This document shows, piece after piece, positions 46,219 to 58,461 of a stretch of 64,000 nucleotides of DNA (positions are counted from its first letter, which is position 1; every line of letters begins with the position of its first letter). The notes below the pieces were generated by a model. That model worked only from the letters and a program-made list of their open reading frames with translations. It ran no database searches and was not told where the DNA came from. The translations under genes and the position numbers were made by a program. Source of the stretch: Pyxicephalus adspersus (lineage: Eukaryota; Chordata; Amphibia; Anura; Pyxicephalidae); the NCBI RefSeq assembly GCF_032062135.1, contig NC_092859.1, positions 112,384,141 through 112,448,140 on the forward strand, given 5' to 3'.

Positions 46219-46226
46219 ATGTAAAC

Positions 46227-46518
46227 CAGTGGTTCCCAACCTGTGGTCCGCAAGAAAATTTTGGAGCAGTCAGGAGAAGGACCCCACTTTCAGGGATGCA
46301 CCAGCCAGAGTCGCGGACCATGGCACCCGTATACATCGCAGGCTCAGGGCTCAGGGCGGGTTGTGTCAGACCTGCGATGGTAGAGTGGGTTCTGGCATCA
46401 TGACGTCACTCTGGGGGAGGTTTCTTTACCTTTGAGTGACACACGGCTCCCCGTGCATGCGCAATCCGGAGTTCATAAATTTAGTGGTCCATGACATCCA
46501 AAAGGTTGGGGACCACTA
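46227..46518. mobile_element. hAT MITE with perfect 8-bp target duplication
   Basis: Terminal repeats CAGTGGTTCCCAACCTGTGG and AAAGGTTGGGGACCACTA. Perfect target duplication ATGTAAAC at 46219-46226 and 46519-46526. The 292-bp body is GC-rich with a TGACGTCAC box and no coding capacity. Confidence 0.9.
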
Positions 46519-46526
46519 ATGTAAAC

Positions 46527-47676
46527 CACATTACTGGAAGAACAATTGTATGATCCATTAATATTGAAGGTAAAGCAAGTATATAATACTTGTATTTTTC
46601 TGCAAGGTCTACTTTACCATCCACAATTGCTACACTAACATTTCTGATCTTTCCCCACTTGCTCTTTACTATCTATGCCGTCACAGAGGTGTCCATAGGA
46701 ATTAGATGACAATCCTACAACGATCACATTTCTATACACATTTCTATAGGGAATCTGCAGACATGCAGTGGGGGAGACAATCATGTCTGATGGGTAATGT
46801 TTTTCCTCTGTGAAGCCAGTGAGTGAGGTGTCTACAGTGCACCTACCCAAGGGCCAGAATATGTGATTTTAGTATGAAATGTGCTGATTGAAATACTGTG
46901 GATGTCTACTGGCAATAGGACTGTGGCTGCATGTATGGTCTATTGTCAACTTTAAATAAGTCATTTCTAAGTCACCTCAAGGAATTAAGTATCAGCTTTG
47001 GTAAGGTAATGTAACAAAAAAGGTGTAATTTGCCCATTATTGTGCATTTTACCATTGTAAAATTAGTTAAGGATATTTATTAAAACAAAATGTCACAATT
47101 ATCATGGGTTAAGAAATAAACAGTTAGAAAATCATATTGAAACTGTTATCTAAAGCTTACTAAAAATGCTAAATTTGTTCTGAACACAAGATTTTGATTA
47201 TTATCACACACGCAGAGATTAAAAATGAATATTATTATTACCTTTGCACCCAGCAGTCTACTGTACCTTTTACATTTCACACCTGGAACCCCATTACTGT
47301 CAATATAGTTTTAAAATGCATGGGACATAAGTAGAATATGGAATGCATAGTTATGATCAACTGAATAAATGGTAATAAACCTCTTGCTGGAATGTGAACA
47401 ACCCGACAGAAAAGTGTCAGAAATCCACATTACAGCTCAAAAATAAGAGGCTACCCATCTACTCACTGACAGACCTTATATAAGAAGACAACCCACATCT
47501 GGATATGATTTAGAGCCTTTACAAAGTAACCATAGCGTATGTAACGTAATTGAATGCTTTGTCTATGTCTGTGCTTTCAAGTGTCTTTTGTTCAAATACA
47601 TTCTCTGTATTTTGTATGTACACATAATAGGCTAAAAAGACTCATAACTAAGTACACATAATATACACAGGAACAT
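46527..47676. other. AT-rich non-coding, nothing recognised
   Basis: Short frames only. Confidence 0.45.
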
Positions 47677-47915
47677 GACTAAACTAGGGAGAGAGATGCT
47701 GTACATACAGCACCGCTCTGCTCTATGGAGATGGAGCAGCACCCCACTGTGCACTCTTTCCCTTCACTTGCATTACGATCGTTCATCGTCCATGGATCCT
47801 CCAGAACAGTCGTTCGGACGATGGATGATGGGTGCTGTACACATGCCAGATTCTCGTCCGATATCCGCCCTGAGCCGATTATCAGGCAAGAACCATTGGA
47901 CGTGTGTTCGTAGCT
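47677..47915 (+). mobile_element. Harbinger-like MITE, copy 3, left end lost
   Basis: It shares CTGTACATACAGCAC, CTTCACTTGCATTA, CGATCGTTCATCGTCCAT and the right end GGACGTGTGTTCGTAGCT with 51493-51803. The left terminal repeat and inner palindrome are missing, leaving only GACTAA. It abuts a palindromic MITE at its right edge. Confidence 0.75.
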
Positions 47916-47916
47916 C

Positions 47917-48110
47917 AAAAGACTGGAAACGATAGATTATCATGGTAGAACCTAGGCAATCCGGCAAACCTGGAATGGATCTGGTCCAGGATTAAAAACA
48001 TTTGTCAACTATTATTTTTAAGAAATCTATTCTACGCTTGCTGGATCACCCAGGTTCCCCCTTTAAAGTCTATTTTCCCCAGTCTTGGAGAGCTTCAATA
48101 AATCAGGCCC
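47917..48110. repeat. Palindromic MITE, left tip missing
   Basis: Starts mid-arm (AAAGACTGGAAACGATAGAT), passes AACCTGGAATGGATCTGGTC, then the inverse CTTGCTGGATCACCCAGGTT, and ends AGCTTCAATAAATCAGGCCC. About 20 bases of the left end are missing, exactly where the neighbouring Harbinger-like MITE stops. Confidence 0.75.
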
Positions 48111-50409
48111 ACTCTTAAATGTCGGGTAACTTTACCATACATTTCTTACATCTCAGTTTGTTTTATGTTTTAATTTACAATTCTGACTGGCTACAAGAAA
48201 GCAGATGTTATATTACACTTTTTCCCTATAGATTTGTCTGGGGGGGGGGGGGGGGGATCTTGGATCAGAATGCATTGCTAGACATTATAGTAGCTTACTT
48301 TTTGTGTATTTTTTGTATGTTTGATAAACCTTTGAAATGGCTGGCAGTGGTTAGTGGATTTTGAAGCTGAGTTGAGTAGCAATGTTATTTGGCAGCGCCA
48401 CACAAAATGTGTGATAATGACATTCAAGATTCAAACACTCCAGCTAGATACACAGGGATGTTTTTTTTTTATTTTCTCATGCTTTTGTCCTGTAATTTTG
48501 GTAAAGAAAAAATAGATAATAAATGTTGCATATCACAATGAGTTTTTACCAATGCATTTGGGTAATAGGAGTGGACGGTTTAGACCTGTCCTAATGAGGA
48601 ACAAGCTGTGGCAATGAGCTTTGAAACTGGGTACATTCAGAAGTTTGAGAACTAAGCTACAGGTATATTTATAGCAAGCATAGGTCAAAGCAGGAGTGGA
48701 GGATGAGAGGTAAAAATAAATAAATAAATAAATAAATAAGTAGAATGAATTTATCACCAGGAGGTATGAGGCCCAAATCAAGGGGAGGGCAGAAAGTATG
48801 AGCCATATTGTGTACTTTTAGACAGCCCCATGAGAGCTTTAAAACCCTAACAAAATGCTTTTGGGCTGACTAACTAAAGTAACATGCAATACCCTTTGAA
48901 CAGTCCCTGGATTTCAGTGCCACCTGTTCTGCTCTATGAGTCCATCAAACATAGGGGGTATATTTGCAACCAGCAAACTTTTTACACTGGGAAAAGAAGA
49001 CATAGGATTGCAACTAGGATGAATTAGTCTCATAATTTTACTATACTGATAAAGTACATCTTGCGAAAGGCGTTGAAAGATAACTGAGACCCCCCAATGT
49101 GTGTAATATATGTCCAATTAGGTTGACACATGTATTGTTTTTTAGCATTCAAATAAATTATGATTTTATGATTATGTTTTTGAACACCTATTGATAAAAG
49201 GTGCCTTAAAAATCACTAATACTGTTTTTTATTTGCAATGATATTGGATGTGGCACCATATCTTTACATACCTTTACTAACTAAAAGAGGATATTACATT
49301 GGCCACCACCTAAAAGTAAGAACAGAAAGTAAGAAGGGCTTTTACACCACCAGCAGCTTTGCAAACCAACAGCTAAACAAGTTAACCACTAATTAAAAAG
49401 GGAGCTACACTGACCCCAAACTAAAGGGGGGCCACATACAACAACTTAAAGGATGTACAACACTGACCAAGTAAAAGTGTCACTTTATTAGCAGCAAGAG
49501 CCTGGCTTGCAGAAGGAAGCAGGAATGTGAAGCTGTGGCACAAGGATATGCAGATGGTTCCAGTCCAGTCAACATAAAGAAGTAAGAGTTAGTTAAAAAA
49601 CAAGAGTGTCTCTGCATCATCAAAACAATAAATTGTAGTAAACCACAGAGCTCTTTACTGGGAAGCTATTCCACCACGGTTTGTTGAAAACTGATTGTGT
49701 GCGCAGTTTTGTCAGTTGCAAGCTCCATAGTGCTTTGTGCCCAATCCAGTACAGGCTTTATACTGTTTTTTTATTCCCTTGTGGATGCCAAGCATGCCCA
49801 AATGTGTATTTTAAATGCACTGCCAAATTACACTCATTTGACAAACACAACTGTAGCAGATAATCTTTGTTTAAACATTACATCATACATCTCTTGGCCT
49901 TTTAAAGTTAACATAGGTTTGCTACAACATTTACCATAAATCTTTTGAGGGTAGCTTGACCTGTAAAAGAGGATAAATGGGATACTAGATATGTGCTTTT
50001 ATTTTTCTTTAAAGCAGCTCAGGCCTGAAGTGAAACAATAAGGTGATTGCTCATTTGTAGGTAGAACTGTCTAAGGCAGCACCCTGCATGGAATCCAAAG
50101 GCAAATCACTGAAGTTCTGCCATTCTTCAGTCTGTAACCTGCCAAGAGAGCCAATAACTACTCATAGGTGATGACTCAGAGATGGGGTGCGCCCTCCACA
50201 AGCCAGGTTATTGGAACACTTTTAGTCATGATGAGAAATTTAACTCTTGCCCAGTTTAAAACAAAATAACTGTTTCAACTTACCAGGCGTTAGAGATTTT
50301 AGCAGCAGAATTGAGTTTTTTAAATAAAAAATGTTTCTCCTAGCAAATTTTATATTTGTAGCTAGAAGCTTAAATGCTTGAAAAGTAAAACTGAAGAATA
50401 TGTTGTATG
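48111..50409. other. AT-rich non-coding with simple repeats
   Basis: G17 run at 48240-48256 and (TAAA)n at about 48713-48739. No gene or other repeat identified. Confidence 0.45.
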
Positions 50410-50751
50410 ATTTATTATTATTATTACACAGTATTTATGTACAGTACACAGTATTTTACTTATTATGCAGCGCTTTCCAAAAGCCATAGTCATGTCACTA
50501 GCTGTCCCTCAAAAGGGATCACAATCTAATGTCCCCACCATAATCATGTCATTACCACAATCTAAGGTCAATTTAGCTGAAGACAATTACCCTAAGTGCA
50601 TGTTTTTTTAGAATAGGGGAGTAAACTGGAGTACCTGGGGGACACCCACACAAACATGGGGAGAACCTGCAAACTTTATGCAGATGTGTCCAGGCAGAGG
50701 TTCGAAGCTGAAAAGGCCAGAGTGCTATCCTCTGAGCCACCTGCTGCCCAT
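50410..50751 (-). mobile_element. tRNA-derived SINE, copy 3
   Basis: Reverse orientation. From the right: GGGCAGCAGGTGGCTCAGAG (A-box region, on the minus strand), a GCTTCGAACCT B-box region, then GTTTGCAGGTTCTCCCCATG, TAGATTGTGATCCCTTTTGA, and a CTGCATAATAAGT...TAAATACTGTG tail ending in (TAA)n. Confidence 0.8.
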
Positions 50752-51490
50752 AAACCAGATTGTTGTATAAGAATGCAGAAATAGAATTCAATACAAAATA
50801 GGCTATTTATGAAACAGTGGATATGACAATCAGCAATATTCCCTGGTTAAAAATTATTCAGAGGATGTTGTTGAAAGTACAATGTACAAATAATCCATCT
50901 ATTCAACTGTCTTACCCCTACAAATTTTCAATTGCCCATTCCATGCTAGAAACATACAGGGTCATCAAAGATAGAATAGGTTTTATGAGACATAACCTAA
51001 TTGGAATAAATAAATGTGTTTTTTGAATTTGAGCTTGGATTGACATATAGCATATATTGACATCGACAAGTAGCCATAACCAATTTTCGCCTCTTCCTCT
51101 TTTCTACCACCTTAACCCCCATCCCCATGTTCCCTCTTCATGACTATGTTACTAGTCCATTCATGTCATTTTGTGTTCCCTCCTTTATAGCCTTTTAATC
51201 TTTACCTGTCACAGCTGGAAAAGGACCCATGAAAGGGAAAAAAGGGTTATGTAAAACTATTGATGGTATGGACTTCTGTACAGTCTGGCACACAAGCACC
51301 AAAACTGAAATTATTATGCTAGTTTCTTTAGGTATTAAGTCTGTTTCTCTGTTTATGTATCATACTCACCTACATGTTTGACCAATATACGACTGCTTTC
51401 TTGACTTGTATTATGTTTTCCTGTGGAAGACTTAATGAAGACTTTAAAATAAAGTTAAGATTGAACCTTCACTGATTGAACATCAGTCCA
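50752..51490. other. AT-rich non-coding, nothing recognised
   Basis: No gene or repeat seen. Confidence 0.45.
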
Positions 51491-51492
51491 AA

Positions 51493-51803
51493 GCCGCATA
51501 CATACGTGCAATTATAGTCGTTGGAAAGGATCTTTCACAATCCTTTCCAACGACTAAGGAGTGCATGATGCATGAACGAGTACTGTACATACAGCACTGT
51601 TATGCTCTATGGAGAGGGCCCCGCTGTGCGCACTCCCCCTTCACTTGCATTAGGATCGTTCGTCGTCCATCGTCCGTGGATCTGCCAGGTTGGTTGTTCG
51701 GACGATGGACGACGGGCGCTGCACACACGCCAGAATCTTGTCCGATATCTGCCCTGAGCTGATTATCAGGCGAGAACCATTGGACGTGTGTACGTAGCTT
51801 TAA
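51493..51803 (+). mobile_element. Harbinger-like MITE, fullest small-type copy
   Basis: The left end AAAGCCGCATACATACGTGC and the inverted right end TAAAGCTACGTACACACGTC pair. An inner perfect palindrome, TCGTTGGAAAGGATC / GATCCTTTCCAACGA-type arms, lies at about 51520-51556. A second pair, GTTCGTCGTCCAT / ATGGACGACGGGC, lies in the middle. It matches 7190-7497 in reverse and 47677-47915 in direct orientation. The target duplication is unclear (right TTA, left CAA). Confidence 0.8.
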
Positions 51804-54111
51804 TGTGTTCATAGACAGATCTGTCAAATGGTCTGGGATCTATAAAGCACTCCTGCACAGTCCCATCTGACCTTTCTGTATATGTTAATGATGGAACAGC
51901 TTTACCTCCCTTAAACTTATTTCCTAATCTGGAAGAGTAGTTTAGGACAAAAGCTAGGGGCTGAAGAAAGTTGGATCATGCATATATTGTGAAATGGTCT
52001 AGGATAAAACATTTCGCTATATCAGAACCCTAATTCATTTTGTACCAGGTCCTGCAGCCCACAGGCTTTGTAGACCATTCAATGGGATAAAGCCTCCATT
52101 CCTAAATTCACATCTTACTTAGTACCCAGACCTCATTAATAGTCACAGCTGTGCACATGTTATGCATATAGATATAAGGTGCGTGTTAATATGTAAAAGG
52201 CTGACCACTAAAAAAAAAAACCCTAAAGAGGTAAAAGTGTTGTTTGTTTTGAGACAACCCATTAAAATAAGTTGTTACCGTAGGTAATTAGTAGTTTGGA
52301 TGAGAAGATGTTTCATTTTGTCTATGGGTGTGTTGCACATGTTTGCTTACTGACTTGCTGAATAACAAATCCATATGGGACAGCATAACTTTTGCCAAGA
52401 ATTTGTTGTCTGAAGAAGCAAATATTACTGCAAAACCTGTCACAACATTAATATCAGATATATATTAATTTGTTTGATCTTACCTGGCTGGAATTCTTTT
52501 TGACATACCATCACTAATGAAGTGGTTTTACTATACTGTTTGTAAATAGTTTGCCTAAAAGTCAAAATTATCCAAATTTTAAATAGAGCATTTATGGTTT
52601 TATTTTTGTGCTATGGAATTTGATTTGAATTTATCAAATATTGAGGTTCTCCTTTAAGTAATTTTGGTGTAATCACAGATTTGTCTACAAAGATCAGAAT
52701 TTCCTTTGAAACCTTCTAAAACCATTTTCTTTTTCTTGAACAACCTAGGGGAGTAAGTAAAATATATTTATATTTCTAGCCATATTCACTGACTTGTGAC
52801 ATTTCCAAAGTCAACAAACTTTTGCTGAAATCAGTAAGAATTTATTGTGCTAACACTTCATTTTTTACACTAGGTTTAATTAAGATCTAGGTGTAAAAAC
52901 AACATCTCAGTAGAAATAAAAACTTTACTGTTATGCTTTCCTTCCTCCCACAGTTTCATTCACCTCAAAAATTAAGATTAGTAGTTTTAAAGCCCAGCTG
53001 CAATAACACAGACATTAGCCATATCTAAAATAGAGAGCAGCTTCAAATATATTGCACAAAGATTTTATAAGTTGACTAAAAGAAAATTTAATACTAAAGG
53101 AAAACATAAAACATGTTGTTTATATGTACATGCCTCCCTCTTTTAACTGCAATGTTAGAAAGTGTATCCATGAGCAGAATGTTAAAGAACTCCAAGCAAC
53201 ATCCACCTTTTAGTGAGTGTCCCCCCCCCCCCCTCCCAACACATTACTACCATATTGTATTCATCTTTGCAAACCGGTGAAGAGAAAGTCAGGTCACATA
53301 TTTTGTCTGGTATTGGCGGTATTGGTAATGGTGTCACTATTCTGCCAATGAGACCCTGGAGAATGATAAGTAATCAAAATCTCATGAGCAGATGGTGCAG
53401 CATAATTCTGGGTCACCATCTTCCAAGATTAGGGTTCCTCAACACACCTTTGGATCTAGTGGGAATGTTGATGACATCACTCTGACCTAGGCCCTGTGCA
53501 GAAGCTGTGGGCAAGAACAGTAAATTCTAAAACTTCTTTCGTACAGGTATTATTTTTCATTTTATTACATCATTTTAGAAAGGGGGGTAAGGTCATAATG
53601 AATAGGTAGACCTCGTTATTAAGGTGAAAAGTATGATCTAAGGCTGTCTTTGTTTGCAATTTGAAATCAAAATTTGAAAAATGGAGAATAAGTGATTGGA
53701 AGGGAAAGAGCCAAGCTGTCTACATAAACATAGAGAGAGGGAATAATAGGAGTATAGTAGCAGTACTTTAGAAGGACACAAGTCATGGGGAGTTCCTTGA
53801 CTATAAGTGCCTCTTCATGATAACAGCCACTACTTCAGCAATGATTAATAATACAAGCATGATGCTGTGAGAACACTCGTCATTATGACATAATTGCATA
53901 GGAACCTATATATTAATAGAAAAATCCAATAAATATGTTCGTACAATAAAAAGTTTGTATTTATTTTAAATGCCAGAACATTTATAACCAATAATTTATA
54001 CATTACATTGTGGTAAGTGCTACAAGGCATCAGTTTAGATCGCTGAAAGAAAGTTTAACTCTGTGATGATGAGCACATATGAGCAATGCAAGTCCTTGCT
54101 AAAGTTTTTTA

Positions 54112-54114
<3 letters not shown>
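51804..54114. other. AT-rich non-coding
   Basis: C13 run at 53221-53233. The stretch around 53240-53520 has a GC-richer repeat-like look without definable ends; its 90-codon frame has no motif. Confidence 0.4.

Positions 54115-54150
<36 letters not shown>
54115..54150. repeat. (TA)n microsatellite
   Basis: About 18 uninterrupted TA units. Confidence 0.95.
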
Positions 54151-54154
<4 letters not shown>

Positions 54155-54605
54155 ATTCTTTAAGTGTTATTAAAGAGTGTTATTGCTATATTCTGCTGTG
54201 TTTTAAATCCAGTACCTCCTTAGTTTTACATGGTGCTGTAGGTGTTACTGTAAGTAGACTTCCCAGAAAGGGCAAACACAATATTTTTTTTAAAGGGATG
54301 GTGGGTGGGGAGCTTGATGTAGTATAAATCACTTTACTGAAACTTAATGAATAATTCGCTACATTATAGAAAAAAAGTAAGCATTAGCCAAGAAAGTTCT
54401 AAAAGACACAACCATCCTCCCACCCAGACCATGAACCCATTGATAACATCTGAAAAAGATGTCCCTGGACTACTGCAGTCTCATGAGTGGACATCATGTT
54501 CATTGTCTCCCTCACCCATTATTAATTTATATTATTCCCTGTCTTGTGTTTCCCTGTCTTGCTATGTTTCTACTTGCCAGTTTCATTTTACTTATACCGT
54601 CTCCT
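54151..54605. other. Non-coding, nothing recognised
   Basis: Overlapping frames at 54347-54897 are leucine/serine-rich, in competing registers, and carry no recognised domain. Confidence 0.4.
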
Positions 54606-54660
54606 TTTAATAATAATATTATTATTATTATTAGACAGTATTTATATAGCGCCAACATAT
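54606..54660 (-). repeat. LINE/SINE tail fragment
   Basis: Minus-strand tail AATATGTTGGCGCTATATAA, then ATACTGTC and a long (TAA)n. It is the shared 3' tail of the SINEs, here without any body. Confidence 0.65.
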
Positions 54661-56589
54661 TACTTCCTTGGTATTCAAGCCAGTGTTCCAGCTCTGGCAG
54701 GCAGCCGTATGGTCATCATTGTGTCTTGCTTTCCTGTTTTTTCATCCTGCATGTCACCCATTTGTTCACAATATTTAGTATTTTGGATTTCCACCAGGGT
54801 TCTGCCTGCTTTTCCATTAGGGTATCAGTTGTCCAGAGTTTGCGCTCCATCTTTCTGGTGTCTTCTAAATATTTTTATTACAAATCCTAGTTTCTAGCAT
54901 GATATTTGTGAACTGTTGTTAATAAAGGAGGGCTTTTATGGGAAGAACTGTAGGTTGGCTGATAAGTCTCACACCTGCTGTGTATGTACCTGGTATTTGC
55001 CTTGGCCTGGTCTCAAGGCCAACTCACGATTCTGCCTTCAATGCTCAGTCTGTTGTATTCTTTATTTATAGTTTTCGCCCTTAGTCATAGGTCTACACCT
55101 CGCAGCATCCAATGCCATTAACAGTAATCAGAAGAAGTCTGTGTATCATTACACTCCACAACATAGGATTCAGTTATACAATATCTATTTAACCTAGACA
55201 ACAATTTTGTTATATTTGAATGTCAGCTTTTTTTTTTGCCTGTGTTTACAATAAACCTACCTGTTAAAACACTTAACAATAGAACCAGACATTGGAATAC
55301 ACAAACCTATGACATTTGCAAGATGACTCAACCAGGTTAAATAAAAATGTTTTGCTTTACTTTTGCTGTTGCACACAGTCACTCAAAAAGGAAAGGTTAG
55401 CTGCAGTTGGCAGCATACAGAATTTGCCACTGTCTGATGACAAAGGAAATGCCAAGCTATGTTGTGATAGTGTAAAGTAAAAGTAGATAAGTGTGACAGC
55501 TCTGTATCTTTAACCAAATAGTTCAATGATGACATCAGTACAACCAACAACGGAATGTATTACAGCTTGTGTTTTGTGATACTTCTCAGGAATAGTACAC
55601 CGTCATTAGATCAGCTTGCAGATGAAAAAAAAAAAATTTCCATATCAGGAGTAGAATAAGAACAACAGCCCTGTTACCTTCAAACTTTAAAACCACCATA
55701 GTTTTAAAAAATGACTGATATTACCAATTAGGTGAGCAACTTGGAAGATAAGGATGGGCTTCAATAAGAATAAATGCATGCATTAGCAGACATAACTTAT
55801 TAGCTTTTCCCGAACATTATATATTTCCTAAATAATGCATTTTTGGTTGATCATTTGAATAGTCTTGTTTTTTTTTTTTTTTTATGTGCTTCTGGTTTCT
55901 TCTTTGGGTTATTGATTTAAGCAGATTTTTTAATTATAGAGCCTTAAAATACGATGATTGAATAAAAGGAATTGTTAGATTATTCCTAATCAGAAAGCAC
56001 ATCACCTGACTTAATAAAGCATTCATTATCTCCTATTGAATTCATACCCCAGTTTGGTTTGATCTCAGTAAACTTAGCAGTGTTCTAAATCCAAGGTATG
56101 TGTGTTCTTCAGTGATGAGCATAAATGGAAGAGGGTTGTGTACACAAATACTGTTGTTCACCTTTTTGCTTTACCTCTAGAAGGAGTACATAGCCAGTGC
56201 CCTTCCCTGCAGTAAGTTTATAGGGGGCCGGAATACTAACAATAGCTTTAAAGGTTTTACAGCATTGACCTCAAATGTGCCACCGCTATCACATGATCAA
56301 GAACTAAGCACGGTGCCCACTATGTACTTGTAATGGCTATCAGCAGCCTGGTCTACACGCTCATCTATAGTTTAGCATCAATGTTAATTATTATTCACCT
56401 GCCTTTTTGGGAAAATGATAATAGATAGACTGTTATTGGAAAGAGGTTATTGATGCACTGTGGCTTTGGGGTAGACTAAACAGATTTCAGTTATAACATA
56501 TTTTTCAGTAACAGAAATTTTGCTTGCAGCCCATTTTTTAGTAAGGACTATATTAGAGCTCTAAGGAATCATTTTAAGATAACAGTCAG
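54661..56589. other. Non-coding, nothing firmly recognised
   Basis: 54661-55060 is less AT-rich (TTGCCTTGGCCTGGTCTCAA) and may be an unassigned repeat. The rest is AT-rich with a poly-T near 55868. Confidence 0.4.
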
Positions 56590-56880
56590 GAAGATGTGCT
56601 CATACATTCGCTCTCTGGCCATTGTCCAGATTGACGCTGGGTGAGTGTCTCAGATAAGGGCTCTGCATAATGTTGTTTATACTGGAGTGACAAAGCAACA
56701 GCACGATGCATTGTGGGAATTTGCATTGCTTCACTTGGCAGTTTTCACATTTTGATAACATCTGTGTCCCAGCATTACCTCTCCCCAAAAGCCTTTCCAA
56801 TGCAAAGAATAAATGTGGCATGCTACTCTTTACACAGTTTGCATTGTTTCCTGTAAAACATAGTAGTAAAAAAATCAATG
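56590..56880. promoter_or_regulatory. Candidate conserved non-coding element
   Basis: Repeat-free, of moderate GC. It includes CATTGTGGGAATTTGCATTG (56708-56727), overlapping an RBPJ-type TGTGGGAA and a POU octamer ATTTGCAT. An ACAAAG (SOX-type) site lies about 15 bases upstream, and CAGATAAG (GATA-type) near 56652. The cluster suggests an enhancer, by resemblance only. Confidence 0.25.
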
Positions 56881-57101
56881 GAAAAGGTATCTCTTACTTT
56901 AAAGTAAACATTTATGTGTCATGATATTTTCCACACATGGTTTAACCTCAGTCTGTTTTGATTTTCACTCAGTCCTAACATAATATTCCATAGTCACCTT
57001 AACTTGCTGGTTTAATTATTTATGAGGTACAATAAATGAGACATCATTTCACATTAGTCTTTGGTCTTTATTAGGAAACACTCCAACTACTGAGAAACAG
57101 T
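56881..57101. other. AT-rich non-coding, nothing recognised
   Basis: Flank of the LINE end below. Confidence 0.45.
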
Positions 57102-58062
57102 TTCATTTTTTATTTGTTTAAAATTTTCATTGAGAAACCCAATCAAGCAGACATACAGTAGCAAAAAAACCCAAACTGAATATACATAACAAGTCAGATT
57201 ACAAAAGCAGGAGGTATCAACCAAATTACACAATGTTAATTAAAATGTAGCTATACAAGATTTTCACATTTATAACCCAATATACACTGCTTTAATTGGG
57301 CCCCTTTAAGTTTTAAGAATATAGTCTAGAATGAAACAGTAAAGCATAGAAGGAAATATAGGAGGAAAAAAGAAAGGATGGGGAGTGGCAAACTAAAATC
57401 CAAAAGGCATGCTAATGCTAAAGAAACAAATTGTTGGGCTGCAGCATTCATAACTAGAGATCAATGCTCCTCGGAGTATTGAAAAGTCTTTCAATAGAAC
57501 CATCTGAGACCCATTCTTTCCTCCATACCCCTCTGCATTGCTGCCATATCTTCACCAGACACCAGGGATACACACCATGGCCATGTTGACTACTTGTGCG
57601 AGGAGAGATTTACAGTATATAAGACCTGCAAAGTCAGCAAGATGTAGCAAAAAAGATTGTATGGTCTGTGAAGTTTTTCATGATACCTAATCCATCATTA
57701 CAGTGCCAGCATTTCTGGGAGGTCTCCACAGAAACTCTATGCAGAAGTATCGGGTCTCCACCACAGTGTAAGAATTTTATAACCCAGCTCCTGGTAGGCG
57801 GTACTGAAAGAGGATTTATGAGCAAAGAGGATAAGGGTGGAAATCTGATCCTTAGAGAACATGGTATATAAATGTCTCTCCCACCTGCGTATCCAAATTA
57901 AAGTAGATTCTGGATCAGGAGAAAACAGTGCTGCATACATAACTGAGACTTGCTGAAGCACTGGACTACGTTCTGCACAAAGCTGTTCATAAATAGTCAG
58001 GGGACGACCATATCTATTAGGAGTGGGAAGGAAGCATAGAAAATGTCTAAGTTGCACACTAC
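57102..58062 (-). pseudogene. L1-like LINE, 5'-truncated 3' end
   Basis: On the minus strand, from 58057: LRHFLCFLPTPNRYGRPLT, then YEQLCAERSPV, then IWIRRWERHL, followed by SFSTAYQELGYKILTLWWRP. This is the C-terminal part of an L1-type ORF2. In the next register comes the Cys-rich end KCWHCNDGLGIMKNF (57634-57825). A 3' untranslated part ends in the A-rich tail AAACAAATAAAAAATGAAAC at about 57102. At least one frameshift is present. No endonuclease or RT core is left, as is usual after incomplete reverse transcription. Confidence 0.8.
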
Positions 58063-58461
58063 CTCAGAAGCCTAATGGAGTAAACACTGGGTCTGTTTTC
58101 ATGTCTAATAATGAGACCCAAGATGATCTACCCAAAAAGAAGGTGGCAAACCAAGCACCTTGCTCAGTAGATTCATTTTTCATGCTACACGAATGATCGT
58201 TACCAGTGACAAATGAAGGAATAAACACAGTACACACATCACCATTCTGTTTTATGAAGTATGGAGGGGAAGAACAAGGGATTGGCACTCCAGAATGCTT
58301 TCCATTATTGAAATACACAGTGGTCGTTATTAATTGGTCATTCAATCTGTCGTGGATTGATAAACCAAGTGGTTGGGAGACCACTGTACACATGTTAGAT
58401 TTTTACCATAGATGAGCACAACTGTTCATGCTGGAGGAGAATCATCTAATGTGTGTACACA
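58063..58461. other. Unassigned; possible MITE remains
   Basis: Contains GAATGATCGTTACCAGTGAC and TGGTCATTCAATC in inverse style, and ends near GTGTGTACACAC, reminiscent of the Harbinger-like MITE ends. No clear terminal repeats. Confidence 0.3.

Noticed and set aside
47677..47967. Overlapping frames of 62-86 codons near 47.7 kb and similar ones near 51.6 kb
   Set aside because: They lie within copies of the same non-coding MITE, which explains their mutual similarity.
54347..54897. Three overlapping frames of 87-143 codons
   Set aside because: They compete in different registers, cross a SINE/LINE tail fragment, and their Ile/Asn runs come from the ATT repeat.
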